Assembly: GCF_019236475.1 (NCBI RefSeq)
Contig: NZ_JAFAIX010000012.1
Location: 1,184,619-1,248,618 of the forward strand
Length of the DNA stretch: 64,000 nucleotides
Direction: 5' to 3'
Source: Chitinophaga sp.
GTDB lineage: Bacteria; Bacteroidota; Bacteroidia; Chitinophagales; Chitinophagaceae
The first letter of the stretch is position 1. Each line of letters opens with the position of its first letter. This document shows, piece by piece, positions 24,609 through 33,145 of the stretch. The notes beneath the pieces are model-generated. The model did no database searches and was not told the DNA's origin. It saw nothing but the letters and a program-made list of their open reading frames with translations. The position numbers and the translations under genes are program-made.

Positions 24609-27239
24609 ATGACCATTGTTAACCAACCAATGCACCTAGTGTGCGAGGGTGCGTTGTGCACCTGTGATAAAGCTGTTAGCCCTGCACCTGTAAAAATAAA
24701 GGTGGTCAGTCAGAACAAGTTTCATGTGAAAGACCAATCGGGCGCGCCCGCTGCCACGACCGGCGATAGGTTTGCGGCATCGCTGCATTTTAAACTATGT
24801 AAAATTCCAGATCCGCAGAAACCTACACCCTGCGTGCCTATGCTTAACTGGAGCAAATATTATGAAGATATTGTATTGCCAGGTGGGGTCCATCCATTGA
24901 GTGAGAAGAGCGAGGCTACGTGTAGCCGTGGTGGTAAGATAAAAATTCTTCAACATGGCCAATCCGCACAGCCGGGAATAACTGATAAACCACTTGAAAC
25001 GACTACCTCCTCAACACCAGTAAGTACTACAACCATAGCGGCCATAGAAGATCCTGAAGATAGTGCTCCATCCTTATGTGTGGCCTCCTGGCAGGACGAT
25101 CAAGGACAACCGAAGATTATAACCGGATGGCATGAGAAATCCAGGCTGTATCTGTCTTTCAGCAATGCGGAAGGGATGGTAGTAACCATCGATATAGTTT
25201 GTACAGATAGTACACGCCAACAATTAGCCATCCTCAAAGAAGCGGAGCATTATACCGTCACAGAGGGTGTTATTGTGATGGATTTTTTCCCTGGAAAGCA
25301 GCAATACCGGCACTTATTGCATGATGGCGATTTCCTCTATGCCCGAATAAAAAGCGTCGGAATGCCTATTGCCAAATTGGGAAATCTTCGTCCACGCCGC
25401 CCGTTGTTATTTCGGGAACATCCCAAAATCAGAGAAGTGAAATTTTTCAGAAATGGTGCGCCTGTCATCACTGCGCACTATGGGGATACCATTACCTGTA
25501 AAATTGTAGCGTTGAATATGTGCCGCGAAAAACTGGACGTAAAAGTAAAGCGGCTGGAAAAGCTCAATGGGAAAGATTTTGGGAGAATTGATAAAACGGT
25601 ATTCAATAATACATTGGAAGTAAATGAATATGGTTATGTACAATTTGATTTTGAATTAAGGAAAGAGTGGGAATCGGAATATGAAGAAAAGGTGCAGCGG
25701 TTCTATGTTTCATTGAAAACATCGCAGTGGGATAGTTGGTGGCAAAACATCAGCGCCTTTCCTGTTGTCACTACTGTTACAAAACAGCAACATAGCCCTG
25801 TAGTGATACAGACCATCAAGCCTGCTGGTAAAGAGCCACCATGTCCCAGATGCGCCGCGCCTGTGAGTTTGGAACAAATAAAACAGATGGCCGTGGATGA
25901 CAAAGGGAATAGATTTTTGAAAGAGGATCAACTCATTCGGGAAGCACTAGGATTCTTTAATCAAAATTTGCAGACGTTTGAATTAGACACATGTTGTCGC
26001 AAGGCACATTTCTTTGCGCAAATAGCTACAGAAACGAGATTTCAACGCCTGGAAGAGAATTTTAACTATGCGGCCAGTGTGTTACAGCAGAAGTTCAAAC
26101 AATTTCGAAAGGGCGAAGGGCCTGACCATGCTGTGAAATGGGGAAGGAATATAAATGATGACACACCAGTAAACGCCACAGACCAGGAACACATTGCCAA
26201 CTGGGCGTATGCTGGTATTAATGGAAATGGTAGTTACGCCAGTGGCGATGGTTATCGATTTAAAGGCAGAGGATTCATACAATTGACTGGCAGAGGGAAT
26301 TACAAGGAAGCAGCCCGATTATATAACAAGTGGATTTCGGGAGGCAATGCCGATTGGGAGAATCATCCAGAACGACTATCAACGGTGGCTACAGATGCGA
26401 TGGCTGCCGCCATGATATTTTGGCGGTCACATTTACTAGGGGCCAGAGCGGATTATGCAGATGATTATGCGGTGGAAAGCGTAAGTAGACCGATTAACGC
26501 AGCACTGGATAATATCCATGAACGGAAACGATTTTTCCGGGAAGCGGTGAATGCATTTCAAGTGAAGCATTGTACGCGTTATAACAGGAGTCAATGGCAA
26601 GAACCAAATGAAGACACTATTGTTGTCATAGGCGCGAAGGCTAGTGCTAATGGCGATGAACACTATCAGCGAGAGGATGTGGATAAAGTGTGGCCAGTAT
26701 ATCCTGTTATGGTCTACAGACGTATATCTATGGCCGTATACAAACAGTTGGAAGCCAAAAATGCCCTGCCCGAACCAGACTATACCACTTGGGTTACCAG
26801 AGATGCACACGGCGTAAAGTATGGTAAACATGATCCAGCCAGGTATGGTAGTAAGAATGAATGCCCGCCAGGTGAGTATTATCTCAATCGTGGCACAGAT
26901 GGACAGAAATACAGCATGTATATCTCTGATACGCCAGGACTAGGCAGCGCTGCCATTAGTGGTCCAGATGGCCCAAGATCAGGTATCGCCATACATGGAG
27001 GATGGCCCATAGGTAGCATTGGCTGTCTGACTACACATTCTAGCGGCTATCCTACCGGGAAAAACATCCTGGTGCGGCAACTACTGGGGAATTTGCCGGA
27101 ACTGGACAAGGCTGTGCAAAAAGCTGGGGAAAGACAAGTACGTATCATAATTCAACCCAGAGAAGTAGCAGTGGCATTGTGGAAGAACCCTGCTGTCGGT
27201 ACCAGCAAATGGACAGGTATTATCAAATCACCTCAATAA
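24609..27239 (+). CDS. PAAR-like (DUF4280) T6SS effector with GH19-type muramidase and L,D-transpeptidase-like domains
   Basis: An 876-residue modular effector. Residues 1-115 match the DUF4280 PAAR-like tip (HLVCEGALCTCD, ATTGDRFAASLHFKLCKIPDPQKPTPC, ATCSRGGKI). Residues about 150-400 hold beta-rich linker/Ig-like segments (PKIREVKFFRNG, TAHYGDTITCKIVA). About 420-640 is a GH19 chitinase/lysozyme-type fold (HFFAQIATETRFQRLEENFNY, GDGYRFKGRGFIQLTGRGNY). About 700-800 resembles DUF2778/Tlde1-like L,D-transpeptidases, with CPPGEYYL and an IHGG...GSIGCL catalytic His-Cys pair. It would be loaded on VgrG and attack peptidoglycan of a neighbour. The following gene encodes a candidate immunity protein. 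Confidence 0.85.
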   Translation: MTIVNQPMHLVCEGALCTCDKAVSPAPVKIKVVSQNKFHVKDQSGAPAATTGDRFAASLHFKLCKIPDPQKPTPCVPMLNWSKYYEDIVLPGGVHPLSEKSEATCSRGGKIKILQHGQSAQPGITDKPLETTTSSTPVSTTTIAAIEDPEDSAPSLCVASWQDDQGQPKIITGWHEKSRLYLSFSNAEGMVVTIDIVCTDSTRQQLAILKEAEHYTVTEGVIVMDFFPGKQQYRHLLHDGDFLYARIKSVGMPIAKLGNLRPRRPLLFREHPKIREVKFFRNGAPVITAHYGDTITCKIVALNMCREKLDVKVKRLEKLNGKDFGRIDKTVFNNTLEVNEYGYVQFDFELRKEWESEYEEKVQRFYVSLKTSQWDSWWQNISAFPVVTTVTKQQHSPVVIQTIKPAGKEPPCPRCAAPVSLEQIKQMAVDDKGNRFLKEDQLIREALGFFNQNLQTFELDTCCRKAHFFAQIATETRFQRLEENFNYAASVLQQKFKQFRKGEGPDHAVKWGRNINDDTPVNATDQEHIANWAYAGINGNGSYASGDGYRFKGRGFIQLTGRGNYKEAARLYNKWISGGNADWENHPERLSTVATDAMAAAMIFWRSHLLGARADYADDYAVESVSRPINAALDNIHERKRFFREAVNAFQVKHCTRYNRSQWQEPNEDTIVVIGAKASANGDEHYQREDVDKVWPVYPVMVYRRISMAVYKQLEAKNALPEPDYTTWVTRDAHGVKYGKHDPARYGSKNECPPGEYYLNRGTDGQKYSMYISDTPGLGSAAISGPDGPRSGIAIHGGWPIGSIGCLTTHSSGYPTGKNILVRQLLGNLPELDKAVQKAGERQVRIIIQPREVAVALWKNPAVGTSKWTGIIKSPQ

Positions 27240-27258
27240 TAACCATAATCATTTCATT

Positions 27259-28128
27259 ATGAGTTTACATTTTCTCATTTACATCTTTTCTTTAATCGCT
27301 ATTTGGATGCAACCACAAGAAGACAATGATAAGAACCGCTACATACGGGAATCGGAAGTTAGAAAAATGATGCAGGGTATGCGGCAACGAGGATATCAGT
27401 TTCCAGATAAAGCTACCTTCCGAAATAAGGTACTAGCCATAACAGGCATAGACCTGGATACCTCCGCTTATAATGATGTTAAACTACAAGTAACAGCAGA
27501 TGATGGTCCTACTTTATGGGCTATACGACATGTGGGGTTGCTATTACCAGAAGAAGCACTGGATTATATTTCTCCGAATGAAGAAGGACAGTTAATAAGT
27601 AAGCCCCTGGAGAAATGGAATACAGTTATATTCAGGGATTTGATTGCATTGAATCGCTTGTTAATTTATGATGATGCCACACAGCTCATGTCCGTGATGG
27701 ATCGTTTCCCCGAGCTTGGAGAAGAGGTGGTTTTTTATGATGGTTATACCGGTAATAAAGCGCTTACTCGAAAAATGATCGATGAAATATCGGATGATCG
27801 GGATGGAGAGGGATATTTCTCGAAAGCGGTTTATGGATGGGTGCCGGCAAGCCGTAAGAAAGGTATCCGTACGGGAATGTTGGAAACCATTATGGAAGTA
27901 AACCCGGAACTATTTGTCAACATTGGGGAAGTATGCCGGGATTTACGAGATGAAAAAGTTGCGGTAGTGCATATTGCGCAACTATTAGAAGCCTCCTTGA
28001 AAGCGGGAATCACAGGGTTCGTGGATGAACTATGTATAACAGATCGCCCACTTATTGATGACTTGCGAAAACATGATTACTATGGATTGCCACTGCTGAA
28101 AACGCGGGTTAAAACGCATTGCCAGTAG
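27259..28128 (+). CDS. Uncharacterised exported protein, candidate immunity protein for the T6SS effector
   Basis: A 289-residue protein I do not recognise. It starts with a hydrophobic segment (residues 2-17) that reads as a signal peptide or anchor, then a soluble alpha-helical, charged region with no known catalytic motif. It lies 19 bases after the cell-wall effector gene, in the same operon and last in it. Effector-immunity pairs in T6SS islands have this order, and an envelope location would be required to neutralise a peptidoglycan enzyme. Role as immunity factor is inference from position and export signal. Confidence 0.6.
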   Translation: MSLHFLIYIFSLIAIWMQPQEDNDKNRYIRESEVRKMMQGMRQRGYQFPDKATFRNKVLAITGIDLDTSAYNDVKLQVTADDGPTLWAIRHVGLLLPEEALDYISPNEEGQLISKPLEKWNTVIFRDLIALNRLLIYDDATQLMSVMDRFPELGEEVVFYDGYTGNKALTRKMIDEISDDRDGEGYFSKAVYGWVPASRKKGIRTGMLETIMEVNPELFVNIGEVCRDLRDEKVAVVHIAQLLEASLKAGITGFVDELCITDRPLIDDLRKHDYYGLPLLKTRVKTHCQ

Positions 28129-28315
28129 TGATGGAAAATAAGGATGTATAGGTTGGATGGTGATTCCGCCTGGAGCTGCATGTGCTGGTATCATGTGTTA
28201 AATCAGTGTGCCTGAATGTGGGGGCTGAACAGAATGTTTGAAGTTAATATAATTGGTTATGAGTAGCATATCAGTGGGTAGACCTGTTAGGTACTGTGTG
28301 TAATACGTGTATGCC

Positions 28316-28855
28316 TTAAAACACAATCCCAGCACTGATAAGGTTCGCAGTAGTTTTGTCGTCTGGAAAGCTAACGACTTGGTTATTTGCCGTAAAGGAA
28401 GCGAATTGATAGGTGTAAGGTCGGAAGGTATAAGAGGCGAATACACCCACCTTTCCGAACAGGTAAGAAATACCAGCGCCTACACCGTAAAAGACCCGTC
28501 CTGTTTTTTGATAATTGGTAAAGGTAGGGTTGCCATTAACGTCTGTGTAGTGATATTGATAAGTAACCCGATAATTATTGTAGCCAAACTGACCAACGAT
28601 ATACGGTTCTAGCTTCCCAAACGGATATCGAACCTTCACATCTACGAAAGTGGGAATCATCAGGTTATCTTCGAATGAAGTTAATTCTACCCCTAATCCA
28701 GCTGCCAGATAGGGATTAAACCCGTAGTCATAGGTAATGCCACCACCAAATTTTGCCTGGTGCAGCATTACATAGGCGTACCCTCTACTTAGGTTCTTCC
28801 ATTGCGCAGATGACATTAATGGAAAGAAGAGTAATATGATGATAAGCTTTTTCAT
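28316..28855 (-). CDS. Outer-membrane beta-barrel protein (porin-like, small)
   Basis: A 179-residue protein with a signal peptide (MKKLIIILLFFPLMSSAQ) and alternating amphipathic strands rich in Gly/Tyr/Phe (GGGITYDYGFNPYLAAGLGVELTS, YIVGQFGYNNYRVTYQYHY), ending in a phenylalanine (AGIVF), as in outer-membrane barrels of the OmpA/porin-like superfamily. An in-frame longer reading extends to 29062 but overlaps the upstream serine-hydrolase gene and hides the signal peptide, so the start at 28855 was chosen. The function is unknown. Confidence 0.75.
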   Translation of the reverse strand: MKKLIIILLFFPLMSSAQWKNLSRGYAYVMLHQAKFGGGITYDYGFNPYLAAGLGVELTSFEDNLMIPTFVDVKVRYPFGKLEPYIVGQFGYNNYRVTYQYHYTDVNGNPTFTNYQKTGRVFYGVGAGISYLFGKVGVFASYTFRPYTYQFASFTANNQVVSFPDDKTTANLISAGIVF

Positions 28856-28941
28856 GCGGAATGGCCCCGTTTTGCGAGGACTATCCTTAGTAAACAAATT
28901 GTATTGGAAAGAGTTGCATTGAGCGGAATTTATTCGGATAC

Positions 28942-30027
28942 CTAATTGTTTACTGGGTGGCGTGATTTGGTTCCTGTTGTTGTATGTGAGAGCGATTGGA
29001 TGATAGCATGTAGTAGTCCATCCAGGTCGTTGAAATAGGCTTTGTCGGCGCGGGTATTGCAAAGGATTACAGCGTTAAATCCGCTAGGAGTATGCAGGAT
29101 CAGTGCAGCAGTGCCTGGAAGAGAACCAGCATGCCACCAGTTATGGAAGGAATCCACTACCCAGCCACAGGCATAAGCAGGATTGGGAGCTGAGCCGCTT
29201 GTCATTTCTCGGATAGCACCAGCAGAAAGCAAATCCGGGAGGGTAGTATCTCCATCAATGGCGTCAAGGAATTTTAATAGGTCGGTGGCAGAACCAATCC
29301 AGCCTGCATAGGCATCCATTTTTTGAATCGGAAAACTATAGGGATCCTGGCCATTCTGGCCGTAATATCTAACTATTGATCGATCAGAAGGTGGTGTGAT
29401 ACATAGTTGCTGTATGCCTGCTGGTTTTAATACCTGCTGACAAACATACGCTTCATAGGACAGACCGGTTATCTTTTCAATGATTCGCCCTAGTAAATTG
29501 TATCCAAAATTGGAATACATATACATTTCCCCAGGAGGATAGCGCAGCGGTACTTCATCCAGGGTTTTGCTGATAAGGGAATCCTGAGAAAGCGCAGGGT
29601 AAAGGAATCCGGGGTCTTGGTCGTTGTTGGGCCATCCACCGGAGGTATGCTGCAATAGTTGTTTGACCGTGATTTGCTGTAAGTTAGCACTGTATGGAAG
29701 TGCGCCGTAGTGGGTGCCAAGAATACCTGCTGCGCCGAATACCTTTTCATCCATCCGGAGCCTACCTTGTTCAACGAGTTTTAGTATAGCCGTAGCAGTG
29801 ATCGTTTTGGACACGCTGCCTATCCTAAAAAGACTATTAACAGTGACGGGCATACGTTGTGCCGTGTCCGCCCAGCCGTATCCCTTGGCGAATACGGGCT
29901 TGTCGTGGTAAGAGACAGCTACCGCCAGTCCTGGTACCTGATATTGCTGCATGAAAATATGCACCTGACTATCTATTGAAGGAACCGGCGATAATAGTTG
30001 GCAGATATACAATAGCAGACTTTTCAC
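28942..30027 (-). CDS. Serine hydrolase, class C beta-lactamase/PBP-like
   Basis: A 361-residue exported protein with SxxK as SVSK (about residue 74, FRIGSVSKTITATA), the tyrosine motif YSN (YMYSNFGYNLLG) and a KTG-equivalent HAG (WWHAGSLPG). This is the AmpC/EstB-like fold; members are esterases, D-amino-peptidases or beta-lactamases. The start is a GTG, apparently before a weak signal peptide. A 51-base imperfect copy of this start region precedes it (30063-30113). The upstream gene on the strand is the S41-like protein. Confidence 0.9.
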   Translation of the reverse strand: MKSLLLYICQLLSPVPSIDSQVHIFMQQYQVPGLAVAVSYHDKPVFAKGYGWADTAQRMPVTVNSLFRIGSVSKTITATAILKLVEQGRLRMDEKVFGAAGILGTHYGALPYSANLQQITVKQLLQHTSGGWPNNDQDPGFLYPALSQDSLISKTLDEVPLRYPPGEMYMYSNFGYNLLGRIIEKITGLSYEAYVCQQVLKPAGIQQLCITPPSDRSIVRYYGQNGQDPYSFPIQKMDAYAGWIGSATDLLKFLDAIDGDTTLPDLLSAGAIREMTSGSAPNPAYACGWVVDSFHNWWHAGSLPGTAALILHTPSGFNAVILCNTRADKAYFNDLDGLLHAIIQSLSHTTTGTKSRHPVNN

Positions 30028-30113
30028 GATACGAAGTTACATCAATGAAAGCATCTGATTATATGCAATAGTAGACTTTTCACGAAGCTAGGTTACTTCA
30101 TTGATATCATCTG
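30007..30113. repeat. Imperfect 51-base direct repeat spanning the S41/serine-hydrolase junction
   Basis: Bases 30007-30057 and 30063-30113 align without gaps at about 41 of 51 positions, a period of 56 bases. The right copy holds the S41 stop codon and a second GTG AAA AGT CT start that runs only 13 codons before a stop; the left copy holds the real serine-hydrolase GTG start. Confidence 0.75.
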
Positions 30114-31457
30114 TTTAATAATCTGTTGGGCTGTTTTATTTTCTACAGGCACCTGGATGTCTGGTATGAGCACATTAATGGAAGTGTCTCCGGAGGGTCT
30201 TATCCACTCTTTTACACTGAAAATAAAGCTCAAATTTGTGTGGGGAGTCCTAAACCCAATGAGCTCCCCAAAACCGTTGGGATGGCCTTTGATGGGTGTT
30301 TCACCGATAAGCGTCGCGAGCTTGTTGTCTTTCGAAATAACAGCAAACATCATAGCGCTGGAAAAGGTATTCTTTCCAATCACCACATATGTTTTACCTG
30401 TAAACCTATTTGTTCTGGATACAGGCTGTATGATGGTGGATGGAATGGCCATAATCTCTCCTTCTTGGAGCTTTTCATAGGCAGGATCCTCTATGTGGAG
30501 TTGCTTCATCACACGAAGGTATTCCTGGCTTTTTTTCCATTTGCCGCTATAATCGGAATAAGGTTTGTCGTTGAAGTAACTGATGATCATGTCTCCGAGC
30601 TCAGAATTGCCACCTCTATTGTCACTAACATCTACAAACAGCGTTTTACATTGCTTACGTTGGATGAGGGTGAATATGGAGTCTATAGACCTACTCCAGT
30701 CATTACGTGACAATGTTCCCTGATCGTTGAAATTATTAACGGTGAGGTAAGCAACATCGCCGTAAGTATTAAAGACAATGGCCGCTGGATCTTTTTTGGG
30801 TGCTTTATAATTTTGGGCAAATTCAGGTTTGTATTGTCCAGCAACGGTAACGCTATTTCCTGAACGGAAAGTCAGTTGATAAGCGTCCATGAAGAAGTAA
30901 CAGTACCGTGGAAGATATACCCACATTAGATCCACGAAAGTGGCCTTCCTGCTTTCTTTTAAGCCAGGGATAATATTTTCGCAGCTATCTAGCATGTCGT
31001 CAATTTTGACGCCATTAATAGAAAGCAGTTCATCGCCGAGTTTAATGCGGGCGTGGCTGTAGTTCTCTGTTAGGATGACTTTATTATCCCTGAGTTTGAA
31101 TCGAAGCGGGAATATCTTGAAATTCTCACTCAAACTATCTGTGATACAGTAGTCGCCCAAATCGCTGTGTTCATCATTCAGCGCGTTGAGAATGGGAATT
31201 ACTTTGAAGTAAAACTCATGTTGCATCATACTATCAGGCAATGAGGCCTTGATTAGGCGGAATTTTTCTTCAAATTGTACTGGGGTAATTTCTGTGAAGG
31301 GATTGATATGCGCATGTAGAATCTTGTCATGAACAAAATCAAGGTCTTGTAAGAGTGCTTCGCGGGGAAATTTTTTGTAGTAGAAGTTATTGCAAATATC
31401 CTGTCCAAAGCTGGAGATACCGCAGCATAACAAAACTAGTAACAGTGCATTGCGCAT
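30093..31457 (-). CDS. Secreted S41-family peptidase-like protein
   Basis: A 454-residue protein with a signal peptide (about 1-18, ISSFGQ), a helical N-terminal part, a PDZ-like middle (IKLGDELLSINGVKIDDML) and an S41/tail-specific protease core with VDVSDNRGGNSELGD and GKNTFSSAMMFA, where the first Ser of FSSA corresponds to the nucleophile of CtpA-like enzymes. It probably degrades proteins or peptides in the periplasm or outside. It is followed by the serine hydrolase on the same strand with a 65-base spacer containing a duplication. Confidence 0.87.
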   Translation of the reverse strand: MRNALLLVLLCCGISSFGQDICNNFYYKKFPREALLQDLDFVHDKILHAHINPFTEITPVQFEEKFRLIKASLPDSMMQHEFYFKVIPILNALNDEHSDLGDYCITDSLSENFKIFPLRFKLRDNKVILTENYSHARIKLGDELLSINGVKIDDMLDSCENIIPGLKESRKATFVDLMWVYLPRYCYFFMDAYQLTFRSGNSVTVAGQYKPEFAQNYKAPKKDPAAIVFNTYGDVAYLTVNNFNDQGTLSRNDWSRSIDSIFTLIQRKQCKTLFVDVSDNRGGNSELGDMIISYFNDKPYSDYSGKWKKSQEYLRVMKQLHIEDPAYEKLQEGEIMAIPSTIIQPVSRTNRFTGKTYVVIGKNTFSSAMMFAVISKDNKLATLIGETPIKGHPNGFGELIGFRTPHTNLSFIFSVKEWIRPSGDTSINVLIPDIQVPVENKTAQQIIKQMISMK

Positions 31458-31481
31458 GAAAATAGGTTAAATGGCTTGTGA

Positions 31482-32264
31482 TTAGAAAGTTGCTTTCTTT
31501 TCCAGTTCTGGAATAGCGTTGTCGATACGCTTGGCCAGTTCGGGCAATTTTATAGTGGGTATGGCTGGAAACAGGTGATGTTCCAGGTGATAAAACATAC
31601 TGAAGGTGATTTTATTTTTCCAGGAAGCCCGTTGCGTTCTCGCAAAATCAGGATGGTCGTGGGTATCGTGGTGTACCGTCCATACAGCAAAGAAGGCCAT
31701 CAGGAATTCACCTACCAACATAACGATCATATGATAGATGAGGAAGGGTATTTTCAGCCAGAGAATAATCGCTGCCATCGCAATAATGGAGCCTACTTCC
31801 AACAATACATTCCTGACATAATTTTTATTCCCATGTTGCAATGTAACCTTATGAATCAGGAACATATGAACAGGGCCATAAAGAATAGCGCCATACCAGG
31901 TCATGGAGGCGGCTTTGCCTTCGTAGTCCTTTTCCGTCAGGCAGTATTTATGATGGCGGAGGTGATTGAATTTTACGGCATGTATAGACGTCATCATGGA
32001 GAGGCTGTTGAGATACAACGAAAGCCAAGTAAGAGATCTATTGGTCCCCAGGGAATTATGAAACCCGTTGTGTACTTGTCGGAGGGCCGTTAGAAAATAA
32101 AAAGCAGAGAAGGGTAAAGCAGCAATATAGTATTCTTTCCAGGCCAGGAACAGAGAGAGTATCAGCCAGGGTAAGGAAATATTATTCTCAATGAGCATTT
32201 CGCGGCTAGATAGCTTCCGCAGATCTTTCCATGCTACTTTTTGGAGAATTTCCTGGTGTGTCAT
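31482..32264 (-). CDS. Membrane fatty acid desaturase-family protein
   Basis: A 260-residue membrane protein with three histidine boxes: HNGFHN (about 71-76), HLRHHKY (about 104-110) and HLEHHLFP (about 229-236), plus an extra HHDTHDHP. About four to five hydrophobic segments lie between. This is the di-iron membrane desaturase/hydroxylase fold. The substrate may be a fatty acyl lipid or a carotenoid/sphingolipid-like compound. It is 24 bases upstream, in transcription order, of the S41 gene. Confidence 0.9.
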   Translation of the reverse strand: MTHQEILQKVAWKDLRKLSSREMLIENNISLPWLILSLFLAWKEYYIAALPFSAFYFLTALRQVHNGFHNSLGTNRSLTWLSLYLNSLSMMTSIHAVKFNHLRHHKYCLTEKDYEGKAASMTWYGAILYGPVHMFLIHKVTLQHGNKNYVRNVLLEVGSIIAMAAIILWLKIPFLIYHMIVMLVGEFLMAFFAVWTVHHDTHDHPDFARTQRASWKNKITFSMFYHLEHHLFPAIPTIKLPELAKRIDNAIPELEKKATF

Positions 32265-32363
32265 AGGACGGCTTTTTGATCTATAACAAACGTACAGTGT
32301 AAATGCAATGGAAACAAGCGTCTCCTGCTGCTCCAGACGTAAATCCCTGGCTGCTGCGCATTC

Positions 32364-33119
32364 TTATTTATAAGGCGCCTGGATCAAACTTATCAACTGA
32401 TGCTTGCTGACCTTGCAATTGGTCATACTTGGCCCTTGCCCTAGTTGATAATCTGAAAAATTGAATACTAGGGAATCCTTTAGAATGCCAAAGTTGCTGT
32501 CATTTAATCCATAAAATTCCCATGAATTATTGGGTTTTAGTTCTTTGCGCAGACCACCAAATGCCTCATCCAGTGCAAGTAGGATCAAAACGGAGTCCGT
32601 TGTTGTTTTGATCCGGAAGTAATCATTGAAAGTGATTACTTTTTGTGATCTTTTATCGAAATTGATACTATGAACGCCATTGAAACCATGTACTGCGCCT
32701 GCGTGACTGATGCCAATTGAAAAGCTGGTACTGATGATATTATCGTCGCTGTAACAGGTGGCAGGCGCCGCATCAAACATATTATGCGAGAGCCCATCGA
32801 AGTTCGATTTATCCTCGTCTTCCCCTTCCTCCTTCCAAATTTTTCTGATTTCATTTTTGAAATCTGCTAATGCGGAGTCGATGGTACTAGTAACCAGTGA
32901 TTTGTATACACCCGACGCATCATCTTTGGGATAAGCATAGGCGATATCAACCGCAAGATGATAGGCCGTATCCTGATAGGAAATTGTGTCTATTTTAAAA
33001 TTGGCTGAAATGTCATTGACAGCAATAGTCGAATCTACAACAGTTGATGAATCACCAGACTGCTTTGGATGACAACAAATCAGCAGCAGACAGCATGCAG
33101 AGAACAGAAAAGTTTTCAT
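32364..33119 (-). CDS. DUF3298/DUF4163-type lipoprotein
   Basis: A 251-residue lipoprotein: hydrophobic leader with lipobox LLICC (Cys near 14-15), then FKIDTISYQDTAYHLAVDIAYAYPK in the DUF4163-like part and GISHAGAVHGFNGVHSINFD, KRSQKVITFNDYF in the RsiV-like DUF3298 part. These domains resemble anti-sigma RsiV C-termini; function outside RsiV is poorly known. The start at 33119 places the signal peptide at the N-terminus; a longer reading to 33152 overlaps the upstream gene. Confidence 0.78.
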   Translation of the reverse strand: MKTFLFSACCLLLICCHPKQSGDSSTVVDSTIAVNDISANFKIDTISYQDTAYHLAVDIAYAYPKDDASGVYKSLVTSTIDSALADFKNEIRKIWKEEGEDEDKSNFDGLSHNMFDAAPATCYSDDNIISTSFSIGISHAGAVHGFNGVHSINFDKRSQKVITFNDYFRIKTTTDSVLILLALDEAFGGLRKELKPNNSWEFYGLNDSNFGILKDSLVFNFSDYQLGQGPSMTNCKVSKHQLISLIQAPYK

Positions 33120-33145
33120 GTATTGGATAAATAGATGGAGTAAAT

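Noticed and set aside
22336..28128. Prophage or contractile phage-tail remnant instead of T6SS cargo
   Set aside because: VgrG alone could suggest a phage tail, but the Bacteroidota TssD and DUF4280 tip point to T6SS; no capsid, portal, terminase or integrase is present.
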